A stretch of DNA of 64,000 nucleotides from Listeria monocytogenes (GCF_041765605.1 NZ_CP168900.1:1814001-1878000); one strand, 5' to 3'; shown: positions 31,348-44,854, counted from the stretch's first letter. Notes: generated by a model from the sequence alone, not told the origin. Numbers and translations are program-made.

Positions 31348-31605
31348 TTATATTGCCATGAGGACAATGCTTGTTACACAAATCAAGATTCCACTGAGGC
31401 CAATTGCCGTTCCAATGGCTCGTTTTTCTCTAACATTAGCAAGCGTCGTGAAAATAAAACAAATAATAAAGACCCAGTGCCACAGTAATGAAAAATCAAG
31501 CCCCGTGCCAGTGGCAATCATATTAATCACAAAATAAATAACTGCAAGCGCAAGAATAGAGATGATAACAATCTGATAGGTTTTACTATTAAACTTTTTC
31601 AACAT
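31348..31605 (-). CDS. Small membrane protein of unknown function
   Basis: 85 residues with three hydrophobic segments (about 10-29, 37-55, 63-84) linked by short polar loops, one of them TTLANVREKRAIG. No motif that I recognise. It lies 13 bp after the YerC-like gene on the same strand and is likely co-transcribed. Confidence 0.7.
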   Translation of the reverse strand: MLKKFNSKTYQIVIISILALAVIYFVINMIATGTGLDFSLLWHWVFIICFIFTTLANVREKRAIGTAIGLSGILICVTSIVLMAI

Positions 31606-31618
31606 AATCCCTACAATC

Positions 31619-31915
31619 TTATTCTGGCTTTGTCATTCTTGAAAATACAACATCATACATATCATTACCATAATGAAGTGAACGTTTTACACGTGAAATG
31701 GTTGCTGTACTTGCCCCAGTTTCAGATTCAATCACATTATATGTTTTTCCATCATGAAGCATTTTTGCTACTTGGAAACGTTGAGCCATGGACTGTATTT
31801 CATTCACTGTACAAACATCATCAAAAAAAGCATAACATTCTTCTAAATTCTCGAGCGTTAAAATCCCTTGGAAGAATTCATCCAATCCTTGTCCACGCAA
31901 CTTCTCTATTTGCAT
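31619..31915 (-). CDS. YerC/YecD family TrpR-like DNA-binding protein
   Basis: ATG 31915 follows GGAGGTAAAGAT, so the longer frame to 31954 is rejected. 98 residues. A TrpR-superfamily helix-turn-helix: AQRFQVAKMLHDGKTYNVI followed by recognition helix ETGASTATISRVKRSL. In B. subtilis yerC sits near the same pcrB-pcrA-ligA-gat region. The ligand and targets of the family are not established. Confidence 0.85.
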   Translation of the reverse strand: MQIEKLRGQGLDEFFQGILTLENLEECYAFFDDVCTVNEIQSMAQRFQVAKMLHDGKTYNVIESETGASTATISRVKRSLHYGNDMYDVVFSRMTKPE

Positions 31916-32007
31916 ATCTTTACCTCCAAATAATCTCATATATCCTACTTTCATATTTTAACGTACCAACGCGTAAAACACAAACGTTTCTCTTCACTAA
32001 ATGAACA

Positions 32008-32050
32008 AAAAAAGTACTATCTAGGAATTTATCCTTGAGATAGTACTTTT
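32008..32050 (-). terminator. Terminator of the pur operon
   Basis: AAAAGTACTATCT/AGATAGTACTTTT arms, about 16 bases of loop, then seven T on the minus strand, right after the purD stop. Confidence 0.88.
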
Positions 32051-32053
32051 AAA

Positions 32054-33316
32054 TTATTCTGCTTTTGTGCCAATATCAATTCGATAAAAGAAATTCGGAT
32101 TATCTAGTTTTTGCATTTCTGGATAAAGTAATGTGCGTGCATCAGTCATCGTTTCTGCTTCTTTTGCTAGTAGCAAGACGCGTCCACCATCAGAAATAAA
32201 ATCGCCATTTTCATCTTGTTTTGTACCTGCATGATAAATCGCTACACCTTCTGCAACATCATTTAGACCAGTTAATTTGTTTCCTTTTTCATAATGTTCT
32301 GGATAACCGGCGCTTGCTAGGACAACTCCTAGCGTAATCCCTGATTTTTTAAAGCGCACATCTGGTTTTTCGTTATGGAGTAAAGCGTCTATCAGTGCTG
32401 CAAAATCACTTTCTAAACGAGGCAAAACAACTTGTGTTTCCGGATCTCCAAAGCGTGCGTTAAACTCAATTACTTTTGGACCTTCTGCGGTTAAGATAAG
32501 CCCAGCATAGAGAATTCCGCGGAAATAACGACCTTCTTTTACCATTCCTTTTGCAGCTGGAAGAAGAATTTTTTCGACAGCTTCGTCTACTACCGTTTCA
32601 GAAATATGTGGTACCGGAGAATAAGCGCCCATTCCGCCAGTATTTGGTCCTTTATCGCCTTCATAAGCGCGTTTATGATCTTGCGCGATAGCCATTGGAT
32701 AAACTTCTTCCCCATTTACAAACGCCATCAATGAAAACTCTTCTCCCGCTAAAAAGTCCTCAATAACGACTTTGAGAGATGCGTCACCGAATTTTTCTTC
32801 TAGCATCATATCTTTTAACGCAAGAACTGCTTCTTCCATTTCTAACGCTACAGTGACTCCTTTTCCAGCAGCGAGCCCATCTGCTTTAATGACGATTGGC
32901 ACACCCCGCTCATCCAAGTATGCCTTCGCTTCCGCATAATCGGTGAAGGTTCTTGATGCTGCCGTTGGAATAGCATATTTCTCCATAAATTGTTTCGCAA
33001 AATCTTTGCTGCCTTCAATTAATGCTGCATTTGCTTTTGGACCGAATGCTTTAATTCCAGCTTCTTCGAGAGCATCGACAACTCCTTCTAAAAGAGGCAC
33101 TTCAGGCCCAACAATAACAAAAGCAATTTCTGCTTTTTTAGCAAAATCAATTAAACCAGCTTTATCCGTTTCAGAAATAGCTACGAGTTGGATGTTGTCT
33201 AAACGCATTCCGTCGTTTCCCGGAGCACAGTATACATTTTCGACATTGTTGGATTCTAATAATTTTTTACTAATAGCATGTTCTCTACCACCGCTACCAA
33301 CTACTAATAAGTTCAT
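32054..33316 (-). CDS. purD: Phosphoribosylamine-glycine ligase
   Basis: 420 residues. ATP-grasp enzyme beginning MNLLVVGSGGREHAIS; ATP-binding VIKADGLAAGKGVTVA near 143-158, GPNTGGMGAYSP, and metal-binding VIEFNARFGDPETQ near 284-297. It ligates glycine to phosphoribosylamine, step 2 of IMP synthesis. Last gene of the operon, about 25 bp after purH and followed by the operon terminator. Confidence 0.97.
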   Translation of the reverse strand: MNLLVVGSGGREHAISKKLLESNNVENVYCAPGNDGMRLDNIQLVAISETDKAGLIDFAKKAEIAFVIVGPEVPLLEGVVDALEEAGIKAFGPKANAALIEGSKDFAKQFMEKYAIPTAASRTFTDYAEAKAYLDERGVPIVIKADGLAAGKGVTVALEMEEAVLALKDMMLEEKFGDASLKVVIEDFLAGEEFSLMAFVNGEEVYPMAIAQDHKRAYEGDKGPNTGGMGAYSPVPHISETVVDEAVEKILLPAAKGMVKEGRYFRGILYAGLILTAEGPKVIEFNARFGDPETQVVLPRLESDFAALIDALLHNEKPDVRFKKSGITLGVVLASAGYPEHYEKGNKLTGLNDVAEGVAIYHAGTKQDENGDFISDGGRVLLLAKEAETMTDARTLLYPEMQKLDNPNFFYRIDIGTKAE

Positions 33317-33340
33317 TTATTTACACGTCCTTTTTGAGGA

Positions 33341-34870
33341 TTAATGTTTGAAGTGTCGTACATGAGTTAGAACCATGGAAATACCATATTTGTTTGCCAT
33401 CGCAATGGATTCCTTGTCTTTAATGGATCCACCAGGCTGAATAATCGCAGTGATTCCCGCTTTTGCCGCAGCTTCGACCGTATCATCCATTGGGAAAAAG
33501 GCATCTGAGGCAAGTACGGCTCCTTTTGCTTTCTCGCCAGCTTGCTCTAGTGCAATTAAAGCGGAACCGATTCGATTCATTTGTCCTGCACCAATTCCAA
33601 GTGTTTGTTTATCAGATCCTACTACTATCGCATTGGATTTTACATGTTTCACAATTTTCCACTGAGCAATTAAAGCTTTCATTTCCGCTTCTGTAGGTTG
33701 TTTTTCCGTTACTACTTCATAACTTGCTGTATCTTCTATAACAGAATCGCTCGCTTGAATAAGAAGTCCACCATTTACAGATGTTTTCTCGAAACCTTTT
33801 ACGGAACCGGCAAACGGAACAGTTAACAAGCGAATATTTTTCTTTTTCGTTAAAATGGCAAACGCTTCTTCAGAGAAACTTGGCGCAATAATAATTTCTA
33901 AGAAAATTTTGCTCATATGTTCGGCTGTTTTCGCATCCACTTCTTTATTTAAGGCAACAATTCCTCCAAAAATAGACGTTTCATCCGCTTCATAAGCTTT
34001 CAAATAAGCTTCTTCAATATTTTCTCCAACACCAACGCCGCATGGATTCATATGTTTTACTGCAACCGCGACTGGCTCTGTAAATTCACTTGCAATTTTA
34101 AGTGCTGCATCTGCATCGCGAATATTGTTGTAAGATAACTCTTTACCGTGCAACTGTTTCGCGGAACTAATTGAATTTTCTACCGTGCCAGGTTCTGTAT
34201 AAAAAGCGGCATCTTGGTGAGGATTTTCACCATAACGCAATACTTGTTTTCGATTGTAAGTTAATGTTACTTTTTCTGGGAAAGTTTCTCCAGTGATGTT
34301 CGTTAAGTATTCTGCAATTAAAGCATCATAGGCCGCTGTGTGCCGAAAAACTTTCGCAGCTAGACGTTGGCGCGTTTCAAAAGTAGTTGCACCGTGTTCT
34401 TCTAGTTCTGTAAGTACCGTATCGTAATCCACTGTATCAACTACAACAGTTACCGCTGCATAATTTTTCGCAGCTGAGCGTAACATCGAAGGTCCGCCAA
34501 TATCAATATTTTCAATCGCTTCTTCTAAAGTAACACCAGATTTTTGAATCGTTTCTTGGAACGGATATAAATTTACAACGACTAAATCAATTGGCTTGAT
34601 ATCGTGTGCCGCAATAGCTTCCATATGTTCAGCTGTATCGCGTCTTGCCAGTAACCCACCATGAATTGCTGGATGAAGTGTTTTCACGCGACCATCAAGC
34701 ATTTCTGGAAATTCAGTTACTTCTTCTATTCCTGTTACCGGTACGCCGGCTTGTTCAAATGCTGCTTTTGTTCCACCAGTCGAAATAATTTCTACTCCAA
34801 GTTCTACTAATTTTTCTGCAAATGGCACGATGCCGTTTTTATCTGACACACTAATAAGCGCTCTTTTCAT
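33341..34870 (-). CDS. purH: Bifunctional AICAR transformylase / IMP cyclohydrolase
   Basis: 509 residues. The N-terminal cyclohydrolase part starts [14 protein letters not shown] and holds [31 protein letters not shown]; the C-terminal transformylase part has the catalytic Lys-His in [12 protein letters not shown] near residues 264-275. The pair completes IMP from AICAR and 10-formyl-tetrahydrofolate. 5 bp after purN. Confidence 0.97.
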   Translation of the reverse strand: MKRALISVSDKNGIVPFAEKLVELGVEIISTGGTKAAFEQAGVPVTGIEEVTEFPEMLDGRVKTLHPAIHGGLLARRDTAEHMEAIAAHDIKPIDLVVVNLYPFQETIQKSGVTLEEAIENIDIGGPSMLRSAAKNYAAVTVVVDTVDYDTVLTELEEHGATTFETRQRLAAKVFRHTAAYDALIAEYLTNITGETFPEKVTLTYNRKQVLRYGENPHQDAAFYTEPGTVENSISSAKQLHGKELSYNNIRDADAALKIASEFTEPVAVAVKHMNPCGVGVGENIEEAYLKAYEADETSIFGGIVALNKEVDAKTAEHMSKIFLEIIIAPSFSEEAFAILTKKKNIRLLTVPFAGSVKGFEKTSVNGGLLIQASDSVIEDTASYEVVTEKQPTEAEMKALIAQWKIVKHVKSNAIVVGSDKQTLGIGAGQMNRIGSALIALEQAGEKAKGAVLASDAFFPMDDTVEAAAKAGITAIIQPGGSIKDKESIAMANKYGISMVLTHVRHFKH

Positions 34871-34875
34871 GATAA

Positions 34876-36503
<1,628 letters not shown>

Positions 36504-36506
36504 TCA

Positions 36507-37934
36507 TTATTTTTCTGCTTCTAAGCTCGCTAAATATTCCGCTTCATAATCATATAAAGGGGTTGGGTAATCGCCGTTGAAATAAGCCATACAAAGTCCC
36601 CCGTAAGGTTCATTCGGATAAGGTCTGCCAATGGAATCTACTAAACCTTCTTCACTCAAATACTCTAAAGAATCAGCCCCAATAATCCGACAAATTTCAT
36701 CAACAGAATAATTAGAAGCGATTAATTCATTTCGCGTTTGGATATCAATTCCATAAAAACAAGGATAAGCAAGTGGTGGAGAAGCGATTCTCACGTGAAC
36801 TTCCGCCGCTCCTGCTTCACGTAAAAGCTGGACAATGCGTTTACTTGTCGTCCCGCGAACAATCGAATCATCAATCATGACAACGCGTTTCCCTTCCACA
36901 ACCCCGCGCACGGCAGAAAGTTTCATTCTAACGCCTTGCTCCCTGAGTTCTTGTGATGGCTGGATAAAAGTTCTTGCCACATATCTATTTTTGATGAGAC
37001 CAAGTTCGTAAGGAAGACCAGCTTCCTCCGCATAACCAATCGCCGCAGAAATACTGGAATCTGGTACACCTGTAACTACATCTGCATCAATAAAAGCCTC
37101 TTTTGCTAACCTTTTCCCAGAACGTTTTCTTGCCGAGTGGACATTAATTCCAGCAATATTAGAGTCTGGTCGCGCAAAATAAATGTATTCCATACTGCAA
37201 ATCGAATGCGTCACATTTTCCGTGAATTTTTCAATTCGAAGCCCGTCATCATTAATAATAATTAGTTCGCCTGGCTCTACATCACGGACAAACTCAGCGC
37301 CAACCGTTTCAAAGGCACATGTTTCCGAAGCAACTACGTAAGAATCACCAATGCGACCTATCGAAAGCGGTCTAAAACCATTCGGGTCAAGCGCCGCATA
37401 CATCGTGTCTTCCGTCAGAAGCATGTACGCAAAGCCACCCTTAACCTTGTTCAAAGCCACTTTTAAATCTTCCACAAAATCACCTGTATGGCTACGTTTA
37501 ATTAAATGCGCTAACACTTCTGTATCCGAACTCGTTTGAAAAATAGCGCCTTCTTCTTCTAGTTCACGGCGTAAACTTTTCGCATTAACCAAATTCCCAT
37601 TATGCGCAAGTGCTAAAGAAGAACTATGAAAGTGAAATAAAAATGGTTGTACGTTCCCTAAGTTTTTTTGACCAGCTGTCGCGTATCGAACATGGCCAAT
37701 GGCTGCTTTACCTTTTAAATCGTCTAGTTCACCATGTTTAAATACGTCTGCTAAAAGGCCGAGATTTCGGTGACCTTTTAGTGTTTCACCGTCTGTCGAA
37801 ACAATTCCGGCACCTTCTTGACCGCGATGTTGTAAACTATGCAACCCATAATAGGTGATTTCCGCTGCATTAGGATGATCCCAAATACCAAAAATACCAC
37901 ATTCTTCGTTAAGTCCTTTTACTTCAGCAAGCAT
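36507..37934 (-). CDS. purF: Amidophosphoribosyltransferase
   Basis: ATG 37934 is chosen so that an 11-residue propeptide ([11 protein letters not shown]) precedes catalytic Cys12 in CGIFG, as in B. subtilis PurF. 475 residues. Class-II glutaminase domain, then a phosphoribosyltransferase domain with the PRPP motif [13 protein letters not shown]. Committed step of purine synthesis; feedback inhibited by nucleotides in the family. Cysteines further on (CRIIG, CMAYF) match the B. subtilis type iron-sulfur enzyme. The start overlaps purL by 16 bp. Confidence 0.97.
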   Translation of the reverse strand: MLAEVKGLNEECGIFGIWDHPNAAEITYYGLHSLQHRGQEGAGIVSTDGETLKGHRNLGLLADVFKHGELDDLKGKAAIGHVRYATAGQKNLGNVQPFLFHFHSSSLALAHNGNLVNAKSLRRELEEEGAIFQTSSDTEVLAHLIKRSHTGDFVEDLKVALNKVKGGFAYMLLTEDTMYAALDPNGFRPLSIGRIGDSYVVASETCAFETVGAEFVRDVEPGELIIINDDGLRIEKFTENVTHSICSMEYIYFARPDSNIAGINVHSARKRSGKRLAKEAFIDADVVTGVPDSSISAAIGYAEEAGLPYELGLIKNRYVARTFIQPSQELREQGVRMKLSAVRGVVEGKRVVMIDDSIVRGTTSKRIVQLLREAGAAEVHVRIASPPLAYPCFYGIDIQTRNELIASNYSVDEICRIIGADSLEYLSEEGLVDSIGRPYPNEPYGGLCMAYFNGDYPTPLYDYEAEYLASLEAEK

Positions 37935-40138
37935 GGAATAGCCCCTTCCCAAATGGATCGTAATTCCGTTGTTTTCGCTGTAACTTGGTCTTCCTTATGT
38001 TTCACACGAATCGTATCATCCTCGGTTACCACACCAAGGCGGTATACTTTTTCCAGTTCCATTAATTGCGCAAAAGCTGCTTCGTTTTCCGGTTTTACCG
38101 ATACTAAGAAACGTGATTGCGATTCACTGAATAGTTGATTCAACGCAAATGGTACTTCTACATCCGCACCAAGCCCTGCTTTAAAAGTCGCTTCCGCAAG
38201 GGCAACACCAAATCCGCCTTCTGCCAAATCGTGACTAGAAGCAACTAGACCTTCCTGAATCGCCGTTAGAAGTAATTGTTGGTATTTTTTCTCTGTCGCT
38301 AAATCTAATTCCGGCGCACGTCCGCTAATTTTCCCTTGTTGTAATTTCTGCAATTCCGAACCACTATATTCAGCTTTTGTTTCACCAATTAAGAAAATCA
38401 CATCGCCACTATTTTTAAAATCTTGTGTCGTAATATGTGCCAAATCTTCTACTAAACCAACCATTCCAATAACTGGCGTTGGATAAATTCCGGTACCATC
38501 TGTTTCATTATAAAGCGATACATTCCCTGAGATAACAGGCGTATCAAGTTCTAAACAAGCTGCACTAATACCGTCAGCCGCTTTTTCAATTTCCCAAAAA
38601 ATTTCTGGTTTTTCAGGATTACCAAAATTCAGTCCATCTGTAATCGCTAGTGGTTTCCCCCCAGAACAAACGATATTGCGCGCCGCTTCCGCAACCGCTA
38701 TCGCTCCGCCTACTTCTGGATCAAGATACAAATAGCGTGAGTTACAATCTGTCGTCATCGCAATTGCCTTCTCTGTTCCACGCACACGAACAATCGCCGC
38801 ATCTGAACCAGGTACAACAGCTGTATCCGTCCGAACTTGGTAATCATATTGCTCATAAATATGGCGCTTACTAGCAATCGTTGGCTGAGCAAGCAGTTCT
38901 TTCCAAACTCCCACCACGTCATCCATAGCTGGCACAAACGCTTTCTCTTCTTGGAATGCTTGATAACGAGCTGGTTCTTTTGAAGGCTTATGATAAACTG
39001 GCGCGTCTTCTGCAAGTGCATCAACAGGCACATTCGCAACTACTTCACCATGATGAATAATTTTGTACATTTTATCATCCGTTACTTGACCAATCACAAC
39101 AGCCTCTAAACCATAACGTTCAAATAACGCTTGGATTTCTTCCACATGCCCTTTTTTCACACATAGAAGCATCCGTTCTTGCGATTCAGAAAGCAACATT
39201 TCATATGGCGTCATATTTAGTTCACGTTGCGGCACATCATCCATAATTAATTCTAGCCCCGCGCCCGCTTTTGAGGCCATTTCAGAACTTGAACTAACGA
39301 GTCCAGCAGCTCCCATATCTTGAATTCCCACTAAAATATCCGAATGATCACGAATCACATCTAAACAAGCTTCAAGCAACAATTTCTCCATAAAAGGATC
39401 GCCCACTTGTACAGCAGAACGTTGTTGTTCGCCTTCTTCACTAAACTCTACAGAAGCAAAAGTGGCACCATGAATTCCGTCACGACCAGTTTTAGCACCA
39501 ACATACATCACCGGGTTGCCAATTCCTTTAGCTTGCCCTTTTTGAATGTCTTTCGCTTCAATTAAGCCTACACACATTGCATTAACTAATGGATTTTTCG
39601 TATAACAAGGATCAAATTGGATTTCGCCGCCAACCGTTGGAATCCCAATGGAGTTACCGTATCCTGCGATTCCCGCCACGACTTCACTAACTAAGTATTT
39701 CGCATGAGGTGTATCTAATTCGCCGAAGCGAAGCGAGTTAAGCATCGCAATCGGTCTAGCTCCCATCGAAAACACATCACGGATAATCCCACCGACCCCA
39801 GTTGCAGCACCTTGATACGGCTCCACGTAGGATGGATGATTATGACTCTCCACTTTAAAAGCAACACCTAGACCATCGCCAATATCAACAATCCCAGCAC
39901 CTTCACCCGGTCCTTGCAACACTTGTTTTCCTTCTGTAGGAAATTTCCGAAGTACTGGTTTAGAATTTTTATAGCTACAATGTTCGGACCACATAACGGA
40001 GAAAAGTCCAGTTTCTGTATAATTAGGCTCGCGTCCAAGAATCGAACAAACAAGCTCATATTCGCTATCAGTTAAGCCCATTTCTTGATAAATCTTTTGT
40101 TCTTTAATTTCTTTTGTCGTTGGCTCCATGTTAGGCAT
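37919..40138 (-). CDS. purL: Phosphoribosylformylglycinamidine synthase subunit PurL
   Basis: 739 residues, the small (Gram-positive) PurL that works with separate PurS and PurQ. Motifs include [20 protein letters not shown] near residues 47-66, the metal-binding [20 protein letters not shown] and VGGEIQFDP. It converts FGAR to FGAM using ammonia from PurQ. Overlaps purQ by 8 bp and purF by 16 bp. Confidence 0.97.
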   Translation of the reverse strand: MPNMEPTTKEIKEQKIYQEMGLTDSEYELVCSILGREPNYTETGLFSVMWSEHCSYKNSKPVLRKFPTEGKQVLQGPGEGAGIVDIGDGLGVAFKVESHNHPSYVEPYQGAATGVGGIIRDVFSMGARPIAMLNSLRFGELDTPHAKYLVSEVVAGIAGYGNSIGIPTVGGEIQFDPCYTKNPLVNAMCVGLIEAKDIQKGQAKGIGNPVMYVGAKTGRDGIHGATFASVEFSEEGEQQRSAVQVGDPFMEKLLLEACLDVIRDHSDILVGIQDMGAAGLVSSSSEMASKAGAGLELIMDDVPQRELNMTPYEMLLSESQERMLLCVKKGHVEEIQALFERYGLEAVVIGQVTDDKMYKIIHHGEVVANVPVDALAEDAPVYHKPSKEPARYQAFQEEKAFVPAMDDVVGVWKELLAQPTIASKRHIYEQYDYQVRTDTAVVPGSDAAIVRVRGTEKAIAMTTDCNSRYLYLDPEVGGAIAVAEAARNIVCSGGKPLAITDGLNFGNPEKPEIFWEIEKAADGISAACLELDTPVISGNVSLYNETDGTGIYPTPVIGMVGLVEDLAHITTQDFKNSGDVIFLIGETKAEYSGSELQKLQQGKISGRAPELDLATEKKYQQLLLTAIQEGLVASSHDLAEGGFGVALAEATFKAGLGADVEVPFALNQLFSESQSRFLVSVKPENEAAFAQLMELEKVYRLGVVTEDDTIRVKHKEDQVTAKTTELRSIWEGAIPCLLK

Positions 40139-40814
40139 TTACTTGTTCCTCCTTCCAAGCTTTTACAACGGACTCGAAAAGTCTTAAACCATCAGTACCG
40201 CCAATAATTTCTTCTACCGCGCGTTCTGGATGTGGCATCATTCCAAGCACATTACCGCGCTCATTTACGATACCCGCAATATCCGCACGACTACCATTCG
40301 GATTAACGCTATCATATGTAAAAACAATTTGGTTATTTTCTTTTAATTTTAAAAGTGTTTCGTCGTCACAGTAATAATTACCTTCTCCGTGAGCAACGGG
40401 AACTTGGATAATTTCGCCTTCTTCATAAAGCTCCGTAAACATCGTACTTGCATTTGCCACACGAAGCGGCACTGTTTTACAAATAAAATGCAAATTATTA
40501 TTTCTAATTAAAGCACCTGGCAGTAAACCAATTTCAGTTAAAATTTGGAATCCGTTACACACACCAAGCACTGGTTTTCCCATTTCAGCAAAGCGCAAAA
40601 CTTCTGGCATAATACTTGAAAATTTTGCAATCGCACCAGTTCGCAAGTAATCTCCGTAAGAAAATCCACCTGGAAGTAACACCGCGTCAAAGCCTGCAAG
40701 ACTTGTTTCCGCATGCCATACATATTCCGCCTCCTCGCCAATAGAATCGCGAATCGCATGTAGCATATCAAGATCACAATTAGAACCTGGGAACTGAATG
40801 ACAGCAAATTTCAT
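40131..40814 (-). CDS. purQ: Phosphoribosylformylglycinamidine synthase, glutaminase subunit PurQ
   Basis: 227 residues. Class-I glutamine amidotransferase: nucleophile elbow GVCNGFQIL near 84-92, and the catalytic His/Glu in [10 protein letters not shown] near 195-204. Opens [18 protein letters not shown]. Supplies ammonia to PurL. 3 bp after purS and 8 bp overlap with purL, consistent with equal production of the three subunits. Confidence 0.97.
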   Translation of the reverse strand: MKFAVIQFPGSNCDLDMLHAIRDSIGEEAEYVWHAETSLAGFDAVLLPGGFSYGDYLRTGAIAKFSSIMPEVLRFAEMGKPVLGVCNGFQILTEIGLLPGALIRNNNLHFICKTVPLRVANASTMFTELYEEGEIIQVPVAHGEGNYYCDDETLLKLKENNQIVFTYDSVNPNGSRADIAGIVNERGNVLGMMPHPERAVEEIIGGTDGLRLFESVVKAWKEEQVNA

Positions 40815-40817
40815 CGT

Positions 40818-41063
40818 TTACGCCTCCTCAATTTCATATCGGTAATCTTCCATCACCGGGTTAGTTAACAGTTTGTCGCACATTTCATTTAATACTTCAT
40901 GAATATCTCGATCTGATTTTGCAACTTTTAGTTCCATAAATTTACCAATACGAACATCTTCTACTTCCTCGTAACCCATGCTTTTCGCTGCATCTTTTAC
41001 TGCAACACCTTGTGGATCTAATACGCTTTTCTTTAAAGTGACATAAACTTTGACATTATACAT
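40818..41063 (-). CDS. purS: Phosphoribosylformylglycinamidine synthase subunit PurS
   Basis: 81 residues, the normal length: MYNVKVYVTLKKSVLDPQGVAV opening and VEDVRIGKFMELKV. It bridges PurL and PurQ in the FGAM synthase complex. Between purC (11 bp) and purQ (3 bp). Confidence 0.95.
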   Translation of the reverse strand: MYNVKVYVTLKKSVLDPQGVAVKDAAKSMGYEEVEDVRIGKFMELKVAKSDRDIHEVLNEMCDKLLTNPVMEDYRYEIEEA

Positions 41064-41074
41064 TTTGTGGCCTC

Positions 41075-41788
41075 CTAGTTTTGAACTTGCTTTAATCTAT
41101 TCAATACTTCTGTATACACATCTGTTAAATTGCCAATATTCCGACGAAACACATCCTTATCGAGCTTTTGATTTGTTTCCTTGTCCCAAAGTCTGCATGT
41201 ATCAGGCGAAATCTCATCTGCTAATAAAATATTTCCAGCCGCATCCCGACCAAATTCTAACTTAAAATCAATTAGCGTAATATTCATTTGAGTGAATAAT
41301 TCTTGTAGCACCTTATTAATCGAACGAGCAGCCTGGCGAATCTCGTCCATTTCATTCGTTGTCGCAATCTCTAAATAAAGCACATGATCATCATTAATAA
41401 ACGGGTCATCTAACGCATCCTCTTTAAAATAAAATTCCACTATCGCATTTGGAATTGGCTCGCCTTCTTCTTTCCCAAGCCGCTTCGCAAGACTCCCAGC
41501 CATCACATTACGAACAACTACTTCAAGCGGAATAATCGATACCTCTTTCACCAATTGTTCCGTTTCCGAAATCGCCCGGATAAAATGACTCTCTATTCCC
41601 GCTTCTGCTAAATGAGAAAAAATAAGCGATGTAATTTGGTTATTAAGCTCACCCTTCCCAGCAAAAGATTCCTTTCGTACCCCATTTAGCGCTGTCGCAT
41701 CGTCCTTATAGGCAACACGCAAGACACCTGCTTCTTCTGTTTTAAAAAGTCGTTTTGCCTTTCCTTCATAAACCAGTTCATTAGTCAC
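41075..41788 (-). CDS. purC: Phosphoribosylaminoimidazole-succinocarboxamide synthase
   Basis: 237 residues. SAICAR synthetase hallmarks: YEGKAKRLFKT at the N-terminus, VVVRNVMAGSLAKRLGKEEG near 89-102, LIDFKLEFGRD and LADEISPDTCRLWD. Joins aspartate to CAIR with ATP. First gene after the 80-bp purB-purC gap that contains a long hairpin. Confidence 0.97.
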   Translation of the reverse strand: MTNELVYEGKAKRLFKTEEAGVLRVAYKDDATALNGVRKESFAGKGELNNQITSLIFSHLAEAGIESHFIRAISETEQLVKEVSIIPLEVVVRNVMAGSLAKRLGKEEGEPIPNAIVEFYFKEDALDDPFINDDHVLYLEIATTNEMDEIRQAARSINKVLQELFTQMNITLIDFKLEFGRDAAGNILLADEISPDTCRLWDKETNQKLDKDVFRRNIGNLTDVYTEVLNRLKQVQN

Positions 41789-41814
41789 AATAATTTATCT
41801 CCTTATAAATTACT

Positions 41815-41849
41815 TAACCTCTTTGAAAAAATAAATATCAAAGAGGTTA
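41815..41849 (-). other. Intercistronic hairpin between purB and purC
   Basis: A perfect 12-bp stem, TAACCTCTTTGA (41815-41826) and TCAAAGAGGTTA (41838-41849), with an 11-base loop. On the minus strand it is not followed by a T run but by AGTAATTTATAAGGAG, so it is not a classic terminator. It may mark an RNA processing or stability site. Confidence 0.6.
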
Positions 41850-41868
41850 GGTTGTATTCTGCCCGTAA

Positions 41869-43161
41869 TTATAATCCTAAACGATCAAAAATTAAGTCGA
41901 CATTCTTCAGGTGATAGTTGTAATCAAAGCAATCTGCAATTTCTTCCGCAGATAGGTTTTCAGTAATGGTTGCATCTTGTTCTACTAATTCACGGAAAGG
42001 TACTTGTTTTTCCCAGGCTTCCATTGCTCTTGGTTGCACGACATCATACGCCGCCTCACGAGCTAAACCTTTATCAATAAGCGCAAGTAATACACGCTGT
42101 GAATAAATAAGTCCCAGTGTTCTATCCATATTGCGTTTCATATTTTCTGGGAACACCGTCAAGTTTTTCACGATATTTCCAAAACGATTCAAAATATAAT
42201 CAAGTAAAATAGTGGAATCTGGCAGAATAATTCGTTCCGCTGAGCTATGAGAAATATCACGTTCATGCCAAAGTGGCACATTTTCATAAGCAGTAACCAT
42301 ATGACCGCGAATAACGCGCGCTAACCCCGTTACATTTTCAGAACCAATTGGATTACGTTTATGCGGCATTGCAGAGGAACCTTTTTGCCCTTTTGCAAAG
42401 AATTCTTCTACTTCACGCACTTCACTTTTTTGCAGTGCACGTACTTCTACCGCAAATTTTTCTACAGAAGTTGCAATTAAAGCTAGCGTTGCCAAATATT
42501 CTGCATGGCGATCACGTTGCAACGTTTGTGTAGAAATCGGCGCAGGAGTTGTTCCTAATTTTTCACATACGTAAGCTTCCACAAAAGGATCAATATTCGC
42601 ATACGTACCAACCGCACCTGAAATTTTTCCAAATTCAACGCCGTCAGCAGCAAAGTTAAAACGTTCTAAATTACGTTTCATTTCCTCGTACCATAAAGCA
42701 AGTTTCAGACCAAAAGTAGTTGGCTCCGCATGAACACCATGTGTACGTCCCATTGTTACGGTATATTTATGTTCTTTTGCTTTTTCGCCAATAATCGCAA
42801 TGAAATTTTCCAAGTCTTTGCGCAAAATCTCATTCGCTTGTTTTAGCAGATAAGAATTCGCTGTATCCACTACGTCTGTTGAAGTTAAGCCATAATGAAC
42901 CCATTTACGTTCCGCACCAAGCGATTCCGAAACCGAACGTGTAAATGCTACTACATCATGTCTAGTTTCTAGTTCAATCTCATGAATACGATCCACATCA
43001 AACTTCGCATTAGCGCGAATCTTCGCAACGTCTTCTTTCGGAATGTCGCCAAGCTCTGCCCAAGCTTCACAAGCTAAAATCTCTACTTCCAACCAAGCTT
43101 GGTAACGGTTTTGTTCTGTCCAAATGTTGCCCATTTCTTTACGAGTATAACGTTCTAACAT
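41869..43161 (-). CDS. purB: Adenylosuccinate lyase
   Basis: 430 residues. Fumarase/aspartase superfamily: signature [12 protein letters not shown] near residues 261-272, catalytic His in [14 protein letters not shown] near 138-151, and [13 protein letters not shown]. Acts twice: cleaves SAICAR to AICAR and adenylosuccinate to AMP. Third gene of the operon. Confidence 0.97.
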   Translation of the reverse strand: MLERYTRKEMGNIWTEQNRYQAWLEVEILACEAWAELGDIPKEDVAKIRANAKFDVDRIHEIELETRHDVVAFTRSVSESLGAERKWVHYGLTSTDVVDTANSYLLKQANEILRKDLENFIAIIGEKAKEHKYTVTMGRTHGVHAEPTTFGLKLALWYEEMKRNLERFNFAADGVEFGKISGAVGTYANIDPFVEAYVCEKLGTTPAPISTQTLQRDRHAEYLATLALIATSVEKFAVEVRALQKSEVREVEEFFAKGQKGSSAMPHKRNPIGSENVTGLARVIRGHMVTAYENVPLWHERDISHSSAERIILPDSTILLDYILNRFGNIVKNLTVFPENMKRNMDRTLGLIYSQRVLLALIDKGLAREAAYDVVQPRAMEAWEKQVPFRELVEQDATITENLSAEEIADCFDYNYHLKNVDLIFDRLGL

Positions 43162-43179
43162 CCTTTTAAATTCCTCCAG

Positions 43180-44304
43180 TTACTTCCAAATTTGCGTTTC
43201 TTCTAAATCTTGTAAAACCGCTTTTGGTTCATCAGTCAGCACAGTGATATGTCCCATTTTGCGATTAATTTTCGCTTCTTTTTTACCGTAATAATGTACA
43301 AACCAATGAGGATAATTCACCATTTGTTTATTCACATCATCAACATGTTGCCCTAAAATATTAATCATTAAAGCTGGTTTTAAGAGTTCTGGTTTCACGA
43401 GTGGCAATCCAACAATTGCTCGAATATGCTGTGTAAACTGCGAAATGGAACAAGCTTCAATCGTAAAATGCCCAGAGTTATGCGGTCTAGGAGCAAGTTC
43501 ATTTACATAAATCGCACCTGAACTAGTCACAAACATTTCTACTGCCAAAACACCACATAATTGAAGTACATCTGCTAACTTTCTGGCAATTTCTTCCGCT
43601 TCCTCATGCACGTCATCCGCCACATCTGCTGGAGCCGTAGTCGTATGCAAAATATTATTTACATGTACATTTTCTGCAACAGGGAACGTCTCTACTTGTC
43701 CATCTAAATTACGAGCAACAACGACAGAAATCTCTTTTTCAAATGGAATCCAAGCTTCTAGTACACAAGAGCCATATCGCAACAATCTCGCCGCTGTTTC
43801 AATGTCCCTCTCATCATGAAGAACCACTTGTCCTTTCCCGTCGTAACCACCTTGCGCTGTTTTTAAAACAGCAGGATATCCAATACTTTTAATTTCGCTT
43901 TCAATTTCATCTTGTTCAACAATAACTGCATATGGCGCAATATTAATATTAGCAGATTCCAAATAGGCTTTTTCCAAAATTCTATCCTGCGTAATCGAAA
44001 GCAATTCCGAACCTTGAGGAACTGATACTAAGTTCTGCGTCATTTTTAAAGCATCATAGTCGATATTTTCAAACTCATACGTAACTACATCTGCTTTTTC
44101 GGATAGTTCGCGTAACGCTACTTTATCGTCATAATCCGCAATAATTTGCTCATCGCTTACTTGAGCAGCTGGACATTCAGCAGTGGGATCAAGAACAATA
44201 ATCCGATACCCCATCGCTTTCGCTGCAAGAGCAAGCATTCGTCCAAGCTGTCCACCACCAATGATACCAATAGTACTATTTGTCAGTAAATATTTTTTAT
44301 CCAA
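43180..44304 (-). CDS. purK: N5-carboxyaminoimidazole ribonucleotide synthase
   Basis: ATP-grasp carboxylase. I chose TTG 44304 (374 residues), which overlaps purE by 8 bp; GTG 44313 is an alternative and neither has a good ribosome site, which suggests translational coupling to purE. Motifs: [18 protein letters not shown] at the N-terminus, [14 protein letters not shown] near 146-159, [13 protein letters not shown]. Makes N5-CAIR from AIR, bicarbonate and ATP for PurE. Confidence 0.95.
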   Translation of the reverse strand: MDKKYLLTNSTIGIIGGGQLGRMLALAAKAMGYRIIVLDPTAECPAAQVSDEQIIADYDDKVALRELSEKADVVTYEFENIDYDALKMTQNLVSVPQGSELLSITQDRILEKAYLESANINIAPYAVIVEQDEIESEIKSIGYPAVLKTAQGGYDGKGQVVLHDERDIETAARLLRYGSCVLEAWIPFEKEISVVVARNLDGQVETFPVAENVHVNNILHTTTAPADVADDVHEEAEEIARKLADVLQLCGVLAVEMFVTSSGAIYVNELAPRPHNSGHFTIEACSISQFTQHIRAIVGLPLVKPELLKPALMINILGQHVDDVNKQMVNYPHWFVHYYGKKEAKINRKMGHITVLTDEPKAVLQDLEETQIWK

Positions 44305-44785
44305 GAGAATCACTACTTTCTAGAACTGTTTCTTCTAGTGTAGCACGTCTTTTTTCTAATCTGTTAGTAATTGCATCGTCTGTTATAGATAAAATTTGTG
44401 CAGCTAGAAGTCCAGCATTAACCGCGCCACTTTCGCCAATAGCTACTGTTGCTACGGGAACACCTCCAGGCATCTGTACAATAGAAAGTAACGAGTCCAT
44501 TCCATTCAATGCTTTTGATTTAATTGGCACACCAATAACTGGCAAAGTCGTCTTTGCTGCAACCATCCCCGGCAAATGCGCCGCACCACCAGCACCGGCA
44601 ATAATAATTTTCAAACCACGTTCCCGCGCTTGTTCTGCATATTGAAACATTAAATCTGGTGTACGATGAGCTGAAACCACTTTTTTCTCATATGCTATTT
44701 CTAATTCATCTAATACATCACATGCTTTTTTCATTGTATCCCAATCTGAGGTACTCCCCATAATGACACCAATTACAGCAGGCAT
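44297..44785 (-). CDS. purE: N5-carboxyaminoimidazole ribonucleotide mutase
   Basis: 162 residues. Class-I Pur[17 protein letters not shown] near the N-terminus, SAHRTPD near 39-45 and [14 protein letters not shown] near 68-81. Converts N5-CAIR to CAIR. First gene of the pur operon; AAGGAG precedes its ATG and a sigma-A promoter with PurR boxes lies 40-110 bp upstream. Confidence 0.97.
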   Translation of the reverse strand: MPAVIGVIMGSTSDWDTMKKACDVLDELEIAYEKKVVSAHRTPDLMFQYAEQARERGLKIIIAGAGGAAHLPGMVAAKTTLPVIGVPIKSKALNGMDSLLSIVQMPGGVPVATVAIGESGAVNAGLLAAQILSITDDAITNRLEKRRATLEETVLESSDSLG

Positions 44786-44825
44786 TACGTGATCAACTCC
44801 TTAATAATCTCTTTTCAACTCCTTC

Positions 44826-44854
44826 ATTCTAACAATAGGCACGATAAATGTCAA
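44826..44854 (-). promoter_or_regulatory. Promoter of the pur operon
   Basis: Perfect TTGACA (44854-44849) and TAGAAT (44831-44826) on the minus strand with 17 bp spacing. The 5' leader would be only about 35 bases, too short for a guanine riboswitch. Confidence 0.85.
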
